Shown in pieces: positions 56,025-64,000 of a stretch of DNA of 64,000 bases. The notes under the pieces are model-generated. The model worked only from the letters and a program-made list of their open reading frames with translations, was not told the DNA's origin and ran no database searches. Source of the stretch: Brumimicrobium sp. Its GTDB lineage: Bacteria; Bacteroidota; Bacteroidia; Flavobacteriales_D; Crocinitomicaceae. The position numbers and the translations under genes were made by a program. Within the stretch, counting starts at the first letter, position 1; every line of letters begins with the position of its first letter. The stretch is from positions 372,001 through 436,000 of the forward strand of contig JAMLGZ010000001.1 in NCBI GenBank assembly GCA_023957385.1. The letters are read 5' to 3'.

Positions 56025-56954
56025 TTATGATAACAATCCTGGTTCAGCGTTATCATCTTCCTTTTTATGAGCCAGATTTCCTAAATTTTGAGGTAGTGGC
56101 ACAAACTCTTCATTATCCAATTGTGGTAAAATAATTCTTCCCTGCTCCCAATCTGCTTTTGCTTGTTCAATACGGTCCTTGCGAGATGAAACAAAATTCC
56201 AATAAATATAGCGATGCCCCAATGGTTCTCCTCCTAACATCATAAAAGTTGCAGTGTCATGAGTTGTTATAATAGGAGATTCAACTTTTGAGAATACTAC
56301 CATCTGTCCTGGCTGATAGGTTTGTTGTCCTATTTGAATACTTCCATTTACCACATAAATTGCACGCTCGGAGTAGTTATCAGGAATACCAATTTGCGCT
56401 CCTTTCTCCAGTTGTACATGAAGATAAAATAAAGGAGAATAAGTTTTTACCTTACTTTTTAGACCAAATGCTTCTCCTGCAATTAGACGTATCCATACAC
56501 CTTTATCTGTATGTGTTGGTAGTGCTTCAGTCTTGTAATTTTCAAATTCAGGTGTAATTTCTTCTTTTTCTTCAGGTAGAGCTACCCAAGATTGCAACAT
56601 TTCTAGGTGTTTCCCAGCTAATGAATTTTGTTGTTCAAAACGTTCAGAATGGGAGATACCGCTACCTGCTGTCATCCAATTGACTTCTCCTGGTTTGATT
56701 ATTTGTTGCACCCCCAAACTATCTCTATGCGTAACTTCACCACCTAAAAGATAAGTGACAGTTGCTAACCCAATATGTGGATGTGGAAGTACATCCATTG
56801 CTGAAATAGTTGTAGGATTAATTTCTATAGGTCCAGCGTGATCCAAAAAGATAAAGGGTCCAACCATCCTGCGTTGACGAAAAGGCAAGATTCTACGAAC
56901 GACTAATCCTGTACTAATCGACGCTTCTCTTGCTTGAATAATAATCTCTGGCAT
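56025..56954 (-). CDS. pirin-family protein
   Basis: The start at 56954 (MPEIIIQAREAS) fits the pirin N-terminus better than one 12 codons upstream. The metal site is in the first cupin: HPHIGLATVTYLLGGEVTHRDSLG, with histidines spaced as in human pirin and E. coli YhhW (a quercetin dioxygenase), and a later E in NWMTAGSGISHSE. The second cupin is at about 175-290. Length is 309 residues. Substrate unknown. It is cytoplasmic, convergent with the preceding gene. Confidence 0.92.
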   Translation of the reverse strand: MPEIIIQAREASISTGLVVRRILPFRQRRMVGPFIFLDHAGPIEINPTTISAMDVLPHPHIGLATVTYLLGGEVTHRDSLGVQQIIKPGEVNWMTAGSGISHSERFEQQNSLAGKHLEMLQSWVALPEEKEEITPEFENYKTEALPTHTDKGVWIRLIAGEAFGLKSKVKTYSPLFYLHVQLEKGAQIGIPDNYSERAIYVVNGSIQIGQQTYQPGQMVVFSKVESPIITTHDTATFMMLGGEPLGHRYIYWNFVSSRKDRIEQAKADWEQGRIILPQLDNEEFVPLPQNLGNLAHKKEDDNAEPGLLS

Positions 56955-57099
56955 AACTTCTTTTGATAATGAATATACAAAACAATGCAATATAACGTTT
57001 GTTTAAGATATAATTAGTTAGATTGGAATACTTTTTGAAAATTAAAAACATACTTTGAACACGAAAAATGTTATTTTTGAACCTTTAAAAATTAAAACT

Positions 57100-58188
57100 A
57101 TGCGTATTTTATATACTTTCATTTTGGCTACTTTAGTAGTAAGTTCAGTATTTGCTAAAGAAAAACCAAAGAAATTACCTGCAGGACTTTATGCCGAAAT
57201 TAATACGAATAAGGGACAAATTCTGATTCATCTATTGGATGACAAAGCTCCCATGACAGTTGCTAACTTTGTTGGCTTGGCAGAAGGGAATTTAAATGTG
57301 TTGGGTAAGCAAATCACCAAACCGTATTACGATGGAGTTACTTTCCACCGTGTAATTAAAGATTTTATGATTCAAGGAGGAGATCCTACTGCCACAGGAG
57401 GGGGAGACCCTGGATATAAATTCTATGATGAAGCGGATAATGGTGTTATTCATGAAAGAGGAGTGTTATCTATGGCGAATGCTGGACCCAATACAAATGG
57501 TAGTCAATTTTTTATTACACATGTAGAAACTCCTTGGCTAAACGGAAAACATACTGTTTTTGGAAAAGTATTAGAAGGAATGGATGTTGTGGATGCAATT
57601 CAGCAAGGAGATACCATGAAAACTGTAAAAATTATCCGTATTGGGAAGGTATATAAAAAATATAATGCTTCTGAAACGTTTAAAATAGCTTATGATAAAA
57701 TTAATGATGTAGTAGAGAAAGAAAAACTGGAGCAAATCAAATTACAGGCACAGAATGAAGCTCGTTTAGCTGAAGCAAAGGCTAAAACACCAGAAGAGTA
57801 TAAAGATTATTTCTATAAAACTGTCAAAACATTAGAGCCTAATGCTGTACAGACAGAGTCTGGTTTGGTTTATGTCATTCGTGAACAAGGAACAGGAGAA
57901 CATCCAAAACAAGGAGATAAAGTTAGTTTACATTACAATGGAACCTTGTTGTTTGGAGGTAAATTTGATTCCTCTTACGACAGAAATCAGCCATTGGAAT
58001 TTGATTATTTGGTGATGGGATTAATCTCGGGATTCAATGAAGGAGTAGGCTTAAGCAATCAAGGAATGAAGATAGATTTATATATTCCTTATTATTTAGG
58101 ATATGGTTCAACTGGTCGTCCTCCTGTAATACCAGAATTTGCAGACTTAATTTTCAGCATTGAAATCCTTAATATAGAAGGAAAATAA
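57100..58188 (+). CDS. cyclophilin-FKBP fusion peptidyl-prolyl isomerase, exported
   Basis: The start at 57100 gives a signal peptide ([19 protein letters not shown]). Residues about 30-185 are a cyclophilin domain ([43 protein letters not shown] in parts), followed by a linker and an FKBP domain at about 275-362 ([42 protein letters not shown]). Both speed up proline cis-trans isomerisation, presumably helping fold periplasmic or outer-membrane proteins. Its stop overlaps the DUF5686 start by one base (TAATG). Confidence 0.92.
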   Translation: MRILYTFILATLVVSSVFAKEKPKKLPAGLYAEINTNKGQILIHLLDDKAPMTVANFVGLAEGNLNVLGKQITKPYYDGVTFHRVIKDFMIQGGDPTATGGGDPGYKFYDEADNGVIHERGVLSMANAGPNTNGSQFFITHVETPWLNGKHTVFGKVLEGMDVVDAIQQGDTMKTVKIIRIGKVYKKYNASETFKIAYDKINDVVEKEKLEQIKLQAQNEARLAEAKAKTPEEYKDYFYKTVKTLEPNAVQTESGLVYVIREQGTGEHPKQGDKVSLHYNGTLLFGGKFDSSYDRNQPLEFDYLVMGLISGFNEGVGLSNQGMKIDLYIPYYLGYGSTGRPPVIPEFADLIFSIEILNIEGK

Positions 58189-60608
58189 TGAAGTACTTTT
58201 CGATTTTAGTAACCTTTCTTCTTGTGGGTATAGGAATAGCTTCCGCCCAAGAGAAAGAGATTCAAGTTTTGGATAATCAAACCAAGAATCCTATTTCTTT
58301 TACTAAGGTATTTGATGGAGTCTCTTCTCCTAGTATTGCTGACATCGATGGTAAAATCAAACTAGAAATTGTAAGCTCAAGGAATTATTCATTCCGTTTC
58401 TTTATGTATAAAGATACGGTAATCAGAGGTGTAGATTTAGTGCGTATGCGTAAAGTCTTTTTATCTCCAGAAGCACAGGTATTAGATGAAGTGGAAATTA
58501 GACCGGGAGTTAATCCTGCTCATCGAATTATCCAGCAGGTGATGAATAATCAGCGGGAGAATGATCCACTTCAAAACAATTCTTTTGAGTATAATTCCTA
58601 TTCAAAATTATATCTAACAGGAGAATTAGAGCAGAATGTAGATAGAGATACAATAACGGATTCATCTACCCTTAAAGCCCTTAATTTTTTAGATAAACAA
58701 TACATTTTCTTGACAGAAACACGGGCTACACGTACTTTTAATCCTCCGAACTACGACAAGGAGGTAATTACTGCCTACAATGTTTCAGGAATTAAAGAAC
58801 CCATGTTTGCTACATTCCTGAATCAGTTTCAATCATTCTCATTTTACGACAATAATTTTACTTTAGGAAATAGTGAATATATAAACCCGATAGCGCCGGG
58901 TGGACTCAGAAGATATTTATTTATTCTGGAAGATACTATTTTTCATCATGGGACTTCAGATACTACTTATACCATTAGTTTTCGTCCGCGAAAAGGAAAG
59001 AATTTTGAAGGCTTAAAAGGATATCTTTATATCAATACTAAAAATTGGGCCATTGAAAAGGTTATTGCTTCTCCTTATTCCTCTAAAGAAGATAACTCAG
59101 GGTTTGAGGTGAAAGTTATCCAAGAATATAAATTCACGAATGGACTCAAATGGTTTCCCGAAAAGATAAGTACTGAATTTAATTTTGGAAATGCTATCTC
59201 CATTAATGGCATGGATGGTATTGGTAGAGGTTCTATGTATATCTCAGATGTGCAATTTGATGGTGTTTCTAAAAAAGGATTTAATCCCGTTTCAGTACAA
59301 GTAGCACCTACAGCCTTGGCTGATTCAACAAAACTTGCTGAAGTAAGGGGAAATACCGCCACAGGAAAAGAAGAGAAAACATATCAAGTAATTGACAGTG
59401 TAGCTCAAGAGAATAACTTCCAACGTTTATATAATATTCTCAAAATTGCATCTACAGGTAAGATTCCAATTAAGGTGGTTAGTTTACCTATCGACCGTAT
59501 CATTCGTTACAATGACCAAGAAGGATTTCGTTTTGGATTAGGTGTTGAAACTAATATGATGCTTAGTCGTATCTTCCAAGTAGGCGGGTATTTTGCGTAT
59601 GGAATTCGTGATAAACAGTGGAAATGGGGTGGAGATTTGTCGTTCACTTTTGAGCAATCACGTTTGGTACAATTGAAATTGCATTATAGCGATGATTTAC
59701 GTGAACGAGGAGGAACAGATTTATATGATAACTCGTTTAACCTTTTATCGGTAGATTCCTATCGCGAATTTTTTCTCAATAAGATGGATAGAGAGCGTTA
59801 TGCAGGAATTAGTGTAGGAGCTTATATCAAACAAAATATTCGAGTACAAATTTTTGGAAACTATAAACGCTTTAGTTTTGTAGATAATTACAGATATAAT
59901 CCGCTGTTTACTAACGGAGGAACCAATGATAAATTTGATATTGCTGAAGTGGGAACGGTTATTAATTGGAATATCCGTGAACGTGTGATGATATTAGATG
60001 ATCAGCGTGTTTCATTAGGCACAAAGTGGCCAAAAATCACTTTTGAATTTGCGAAAGGAATCAAAGGACTAGCACTAGCTAATTATGATTATTACCGTTT
60101 CCAATTAAATATAATACAAGATTTTAAGATACGTGGTTTTGGAAATTTAAGTTTAACCACCCAAAATGGTATGACTTTAGGAAACGTGCCACTTAATTTG
60201 AGTCAGGTATTACAAGGAACAGGAAGAAATTATACATTATCTGTTCCTAACACCTTCCAAACTATGGTGCCTGCTGAATTCTTTAGTGATAGGTTTACTT
60301 CCTTATTCATGCAGTTTAGTTTTTTACCAATTAAGAATAAGACCAAGTGGACAGAGCCTTTATTTGTTATCCAAAGCGCTGCTGGAGTGGGAGATATGAA
60401 AAACAGAACAGATCATACGGGCTTTGATTTTAAAACCCCTGATAAAGGCTTTTATGAATCTGGATTAACGATAGACAATCTGTTAAAATCTAATTTTGTA
60501 GGACTTGGAATAGGTGTCTTTTATCGTTATGGACCTTATGCCTCTATATACGAAAAGAACAATTTCTTTTATAAGTTTACAATACGCTTTAGCTTATTTG
60601 GAAATTAA
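58188..60608 (+). CDS. DUF5686 outer-membrane protein with carboxypeptidase-like domain
   Basis: The 806-residue protein has a signal peptide ([20 protein letters not shown]), a carboxypeptidase-regulatory-like domain (residues 22-105), a segment with HRIIQQVMNNQREN and YNSYSKLYLTGELE, then a large barrel (YAGISVGAYIKQNIRVQIFGNY) ending FTIRFSLFGN. The family is found only in Bacteroidota and is of unknown function, often near envelope biogenesis genes. It is translationally coupled to the folding isomerase. Confidence 0.88.
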   Translation: MKYFSILVTFLLVGIGIASAQEKEIQVLDNQTKNPISFTKVFDGVSSPSIADIDGKIKLEIVSSRNYSFRFFMYKDTVIRGVDLVRMRKVFLSPEAQVLDEVEIRPGVNPAHRIIQQVMNNQRENDPLQNNSFEYNSYSKLYLTGELEQNVDRDTITDSSTLKALNFLDKQYIFLTETRATRTFNPPNYDKEVITAYNVSGIKEPMFATFLNQFQSFSFYDNNFTLGNSEYINPIAPGGLRRYLFILEDTIFHHGTSDTTYTISFRPRKGKNFEGLKGYLYINTKNWAIEKVIASPYSSKEDNSGFEVKVIQEYKFTNGLKWFPEKISTEFNFGNAISINGMDGIGRGSMYISDVQFDGVSKKGFNPVSVQVAPTALADSTKLAEVRGNTATGKEEKTYQVIDSVAQENNFQRLYNILKIASTGKIPIKVVSLPIDRIIRYNDQEGFRFGLGVETNMMLSRIFQVGGYFAYGIRDKQWKWGGDLSFTFEQSRLVQLKLHYSDDLRERGGTDLYDNSFNLLSVDSYREFFLNKMDRERYAGISVGAYIKQNIRVQIFGNYKRFSFVDNYRYNPLFTNGGTNDKFDIAEVGTVINWNIRERVMILDDQRVSLGTKWPKITFEFAKGIKGLALANYDYYRFQLNIIQDFKIRGFGNLSLTTQNGMTLGNVPLNLSQVLQGTGRNYTLSVPNTFQTMVPAEFFSDRFTSLFMQFSFLPIKNKTKWTEPLFVIQSAAGVGDMKNRTDHTGFDFKTPDKGFYESGLTIDNLLKSNFVGLGIGVFYRYGPYASIYEKNNFFYKFTIRFSLFGN

Positions 60609-60649
60609 AAACTGAAGTTCATTTGAAAAAATAATGTGCAAAATAAAAA

Positions 60650-60672
60650 CATCCGCCTAAGCGGATGATTTT
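60650..60672 (+). terminator. Rho-independent terminator after the DUF5686 gene
   Basis: CATCCGC-CTAA-GCGGATG is followed by ATTTTTAT. Confidence 0.8.
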
Positions 60673-60784
60673 TATGATAAGGCGATTGGGTGGAATAGTA
60701 TCTTTATTGCTTCTATCATAATCACAATGACAGATGGTAGCACATTATTTCAGTGTTCAAAGTTAATTCATGCATTTTATACAA

Positions 60785-60808
60785 AAAATACCCTCACTAG
60801 GGTATTTT
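60785..60808. terminator. second hairpin, possible bidirectional terminator
   Basis: AAAATACCCT-CACT-AGGGTATTTT is a perfect stem with T and A tails on both sides. The rest of 60609-61001 holds no gene; GTACTTTAGTATTTAATTC near 60910 could be part of the promoter for the next gene. Confidence 0.55.
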
Positions 60809-61001
60809 CTGGTTTTGCGGCTTGTTTTCTATTAACTTGAGTTCGATTATTAAGTAGGAAGTTACCTGAAATTCGCAATAAACTCTTGTATTGCCATAAA
60901 AAAAATGTACTTTAGTATTTAATTCATTTTTACTTTTCTATTTATATGGATATGATTTTTGTTTCATGTATCTTGTTTGTTAGCAAATTCACAATGATGT
61001 T

Positions 61002-61772
61002 ATGATGAAAGAATCTTTTATTGATATCAAGAAAGAATGGCGTATTATTTCCCAAGATAGAGTTCCTTTATCTACTGAGAAATTAGCGGCAGAACTTGCC
61101 TTTTATAGAAAAATGCTTTCTGTTGTTGCGATAGGAGAATCTTATTATCTTATCTTTCTTCCGGGGAATCATTCAATTGAATATGTCTCTAATAATATAA
61201 CGACTTTATTAGGCTATCAGCCTAATGAATTTGATATTGAGCTCTTTTTAGACAGCATACACCCACAGGACCTGCCTAATTTTCTTAAGTTTGAGAAAAA
61301 GGTTGTAGATTTCAAACGTAGTCTTCCTCCTGAGAAGATAATGAGCTATAAAACACAATATAATTATCGAATAAGAAAGAAAGATGGAAGCTATATCTCA
61401 ATTCTACAGCAATCTCTTACTATTCAAACAGATGAAAAAGGTGCAGTTATAAGAAATCTAGTTATACATACAGATATTTCTTCATTTAATCCATCTACAA
61501 GAATGACTTTATCTTTTATAGGCTTAGAAGGTGAACCATCCTATAAGAATGTAATAGAAGATGCGAGTATTTTACCTAAACTATTGTTTACTCCAAGAGA
61601 AAGAGAGATTTTAGGACTTATTTATCAAAATAATAGTACAACAGAAATTGCAAATAAGCTTTTCATAAGCCCTTTGACAGTTAGAACCCATTTAAAGAGC
61701 ATCCATAAAAAGGCAAAAACGCATAGTTTGATTGAATTATTTATTAAAGTAAAAGAAGAAGGTTGGTTCTAG
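61002..61772 (+). CDS. PAS-LuxR transcription regulator
   Basis: The 256-residue protein has a PAS-like region (about 45-160: IEYVSNNITTLLGYQPNEFDIELFLDSIHPQDLPNFLKFE in parts, NYRIRKKDGSYISILQQS) and a LuxR-type helix-turn-helix (about 190-256: FTPREREILGLIYQNNSTTEIANKLFISPLTVRTHLKSIHKK in parts). There is no receiver domain. It is likely a direct sensor-regulator of a small ligand, light or redox; the ligand is unknown. ATG at 61005 is also possible. Confidence 0.9.
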   Translation: MMKESFIDIKKEWRIISQDRVPLSTEKLAAELAFYRKMLSVVAIGESYYLIFLPGNHSIEYVSNNITTLLGYQPNEFDIELFLDSIHPQDLPNFLKFEKKVVDFKRSLPPEKIMSYKTQYNYRIRKKDGSYISILQQSLTIQTDEKGAVIRNLVIHTDISSFNPSTRMTLSFIGLEGEPSYKNVIEDASILPKLLFTPREREILGLIYQNNSTTEIANKLFISPLTVRTHLKSIHKKAKTHSLIELFIKVKEEGWF

Positions 61773-61814
61773 TGGCTTAAATTTAAAACCTAACAAATGC
61801 TAAGGATGATTAAT

Positions 61815-61842
61815 TTTAACCCATTTTGCATTTAGAATCTCT
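61815..61842 (-). repeat. dispersed repeat, weak copy 4
   Basis: The - strand reads CTAAATGCAAAATGGGTTAAA, comparable to the AAATGCACAACGGGT of 9276-9300. Confidence 0.35.
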
Positions 61843-61982
61843 TTTGTAAATAATTCCTATTTCTTATATCTTTATAAATTCAATACAACCCATAATTGGA
61901 GAAATTATTGATTTTATTCGTTTTTATAAATGTACAATGTGTTAATTTTACTATTTTTATAAAAACAAACTTTAATTATATT

Positions 61983-62663
61983 ATGAAAATAACATATTAC
62001 GGGCATTCTGCATTAGGGTTAGAAATAGGTAACACACACATTATTGTTGATCCATTTATTTCTGCCAATCCTGCTGCTAATTTGGTTGATTTAGATAACC
62101 TTAAAGCAGATTATATTTTATTGACACATGCACACTACGACCACATATACGATGTAGAACGTATAGTGAATAGAACCAAAGCAAAAATTATTGCTAATCA
62201 TGAAATTGTTACTTGGTATAACACACACAAACAGTATGAAGGGATAGCCATGAACCAAGGTGGAAGTATGAATTTTGATTTTGGAGTACTGAAAGCGGTA
62301 ACAGCTATACATTCTTCTTCCTTTCCTGATGGTTCATACGGTGGAAACCCACTTGGCTTCATAGTAAGAGCAGATGGGAAATCAATCTATATTGCAGGAG
62401 ATACTGCTTTAACTATGGATATGAAGATTATTCCTATGTTTGATAAGTTAGATTTGGCTATTTTACCTATGGGAAGTGTATTTACTATGGATGTTGAAGA
62501 GGCAGTTGTTGCATCGGAATGGATTGAGTGCAATTCTATTATGGGAGTACATTACGATACAATGCCTCTTATCGCTATTGATCATGATAGTTCTAAGCAG
62601 AAATTTGCAGAGAAAGGTAAGAAATTGACTTTATTGAATATAGGAGAATCTATTCAAATGTAA
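61983..62663 (+). CDS. UPF0173 metal-dependent hydrolase
   Basis: The start at 61983 (MKITYYGHSALGLE) is the normal family start; an earlier in-frame ATG at 61896 encodes unrelated residues. The metallo-beta-lactamase motif is LTHAHYDH, followed by ANHEI, MNQGG and GDTAL, then GVHYDT. Length is 226 residues. The substrate is unknown. It is likely cytoplasmic. Confidence 0.92.
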   Translation: MKITYYGHSALGLEIGNTHIIVDPFISANPAANLVDLDNLKADYILLTHAHYDHIYDVERIVNRTKAKIIANHEIVTWYNTHKQYEGIAMNQGGSMNFDFGVLKAVTAIHSSSFPDGSYGGNPLGFIVRADGKSIYIAGDTALTMDMKIIPMFDKLDLAILPMGSVFTMDVEEAVVASEWIECNSIMGVHYDTMPLIAIDHDSSKQKFAEKGKKLTLLNIGESIQM

Positions 62664-62674
62664 GTCATATACTT

Positions 62675-63610
62675 TTAGAACATTTTTAGTACAATCCATA
62701 GCGAAGTTACGGATACAAATATCCATAGCATAACTCCTAATAGGAAAGGCTTTATTCCAGTTTCTTTAATGTCTTTCACGGAAAGTGTACTTCCAATTAA
62801 TAATAAAGTAACAATCAGTAATTTATGTGACACCAATGTGATTGAGGAGGTCAATTGTTCGGGCAAAGAAAAATATGAATTAATAAAAATTGCTGCAATA
62901 AAGAGTAGAATAAACCATGGAAATTTTATTTTCCCTTCTTTACTCTTAAAAAGAAGCATAGATAAAAGAGATACAGGAATAATCCATAAAGTTCGAGCTA
63001 ACTTAACTGTTGTGGCTATCCTCAAGGCTTCTTGTCCATAATCTAAAGCAGCACCAACTACAGAACTGGTATCGTGAATGGCTACTGCAGCCCATAATCC
63101 AAATTGCTTTTGACTTAATTCAAAGAAATGACCAATAGGCGGAAAGAAAAATAAAGCAATGGCATTTAAAAAGAATACCACTCCAAGAGCTATAGAAATA
63201 TCCTTAGCAGTTGCTTTAATTACAGAGGATACCGCAGCAATTGCACTTCCACCGCAGATGGAAGTTCCGGAAGAAATCAAATATCCTAACTTTGTATCTA
63301 ATTTTAAAAGTTTAGTGAGTAAATAACCTAAAATTAGTATTGAGAAAATGGTAAAAACGGTTAGTTCAAAACCATCTTTTCCTGCTTTAACCGTTTCTTC
63401 TAAATACATTCCAAACCCTAAACCGACTACAGCAATTTTTAGAGACCACTGAATTAATTTTGTTTTTATTGCTTCAAAATAATTCCCGAAGAAAAGAGTG
63501 ACGAAAAAACCTGAAATTAAAGCACCGGCACTGTTTAATATTCCCAAAATAGCAGCCACTAGAAGAAGCAGATAAAGGATGATTATACTATTTTTCTTGG
63601 ATAAAATCAT
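62675..63610 (-). CDS. YeiH/UPF0324 family membrane transporter
   Basis: The 311-residue protein has about ten membrane helices. The family signatures are SSGTSICGGSAIAAVSSVIKA in parts, VAIHDTSSVVGAALDYG in parts, and KLARTLWIIP. YeiH-like proteins are annotated as putative sulfate exporters, but direct evidence is thin. It is convergent with the UPF0173 hydrolase with 11 bp between stop codons. Confidence 0.9.
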   Translation of the reverse strand: MILSKKNSIIILYLLLLVAAILGILNSAGALISGFFVTLFFGNYFEAIKTKLIQWSLKIAVVGLGFGMYLEETVKAGKDGFELTVFTIFSILILGYLLTKLLKLDTKLGYLISSGTSICGGSAIAAVSSVIKATAKDISIALGVVFFLNAIALFFFPPIGHFFELSQKQFGLWAAVAIHDTSSVVGAALDYGQEALRIATTVKLARTLWIIPVSLLSMLLFKSKEGKIKFPWFILLFIAAIFINSYFSLPEQLTSSITLVSHKLLIVTLLLIGSTLSVKDIKETGIKPFLLGVMLWIFVSVTSLWIVLKMF

Positions 63611-63960
63611 GATTATTAACCTCTATAATACGTATATGTTTCTCAGGTGAAGACTTGTAAGTACTCAAAAACACCTTTTTATCTTGACTGTAACTTTGGG
63701 TAAAAGAAATAACTCTAGTTTGTTTTAATTTGTAATTCATATAATTATAAAGTTCAAAACTAAATAAAACTCGTTATACATTTACCATAAAACGTAGATT
63801 ATTGCATTAGAACACGTCACTCCTTTAACTGTTGGGATGATAATACAGAGAGAGGGCAAAACAGTTAACTTTGCCCATCAATAGTGACTTCTCTCACAAT
63901 TCTTCTTACGTATGACTCAAGTGATTTTTTATGAGGATTGTTCATTTAAACTATAAAATA
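63611..63960. other. intergenic region, no gene seen
   Basis: The sequence upstream of the YeiH-type gene is AT-rich and shows no supported frame. No clear promoter box could be placed. Confidence 0.4.
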
Positions 63961-63984
63961 AAACCATCCCGAAGGATGGTTTTA
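63961..63984. terminator. bidirectional hairpin terminator
   Basis: AAAACCATCC-CGAA-GGATGGTTTT is a perfect 10-bp stem with T and A tails. It probably ends a gene beyond the right edge of the window. Confidence 0.7.
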
Positions 63985-64000
63985 CTATTGTGTTATGATT

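Overview
The window is about 35-40% GC and comes from a member of the Bacteroidota, most likely the Flavobacteriales. The signs are SusC-type TonB receptors with a carboxypeptidase-like N-terminal domain, secreted proteins with type IX (Por) C-terminal sorting signals, DUF5686, a Bacteroidota-type promoter motif (TAnnTTTG, seen repeatedly as TATCTTTG), and IS and RAYT families common in that phylum. No tRNA, rRNA or CRISPR array was recognised.

Layout. Positions 1-11.3 kb are ordinary chromosome: the end of a TonB receptor, a PLP decarboxylase, a cold-shock operon led by a truncated DEAD-box helicase, a Rieske-like lipoprotein, a glycosyltransferase, trmB, an ICL/PEP-mutase family enzyme, a TPP-riboswitch-controlled TonB receptor, a TfoX-N protein and ahcY. 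Positions 11.4-29.3 kb are an accessory region built like a cassette array. Single genes or short operons, nearly all on the + strand, are separated by long imperfect hairpins that resemble integron attC sites and are bounded by GTTAGCA / TGCTAAC cores. The cargo is a DUF1851 immunity-like protein, an EcoRI-family methyltransferase with a DUF262-HNH nuclease and an abortive-infection protein, a decayed NYN protein, three VOC proteins, a DUF1801 protein and a Cdd1 protein. The array is interrupted by three nearly identical 2472-bp IS91-like elements carrying a tyrosine recombinase and an HUH transposase, by an IS110 element, and by a decayed group II intron. All of these sit at or inside the attC-like sites.

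The most striking signal is in the IS110 element. Upstream of its broken recombinase is a two-domain hairpin RNA with the architecture of a bridge RNA. The two sides of its first internal loop match the two genomic flanks of the insertion (8 nt and 10 nt), and the second loop matches the two element ends. The target it reads is the stem of an attC-like site.

Positions 29.5-42 kb are further accessory DNA: a secreted protein, a VWA-domain protein, a lipoprotein and a Panacea-type toxin-antitoxin pair between two 120-bp direct repeats, creD, and a type IIG restriction-modification enzyme followed by an Abi_2 protein. Positions 42-64 kb return to core-like genes: a frameshifted MBOAT acyltransferase with its SGNH-like partner, hutI, a secreted trypsin-like protease, lipoproteins, a RAYT transposase with an embedded palindrome, a UbiA-like membrane protein, a tandem duplication of two outer-membrane-protein genes, a pirin, a cyclophilin-FKBP fusion, a DUF5686 protein, a PAS-LuxR regulator, a UPF0173 hydrolase and a YeiH-type transporter.
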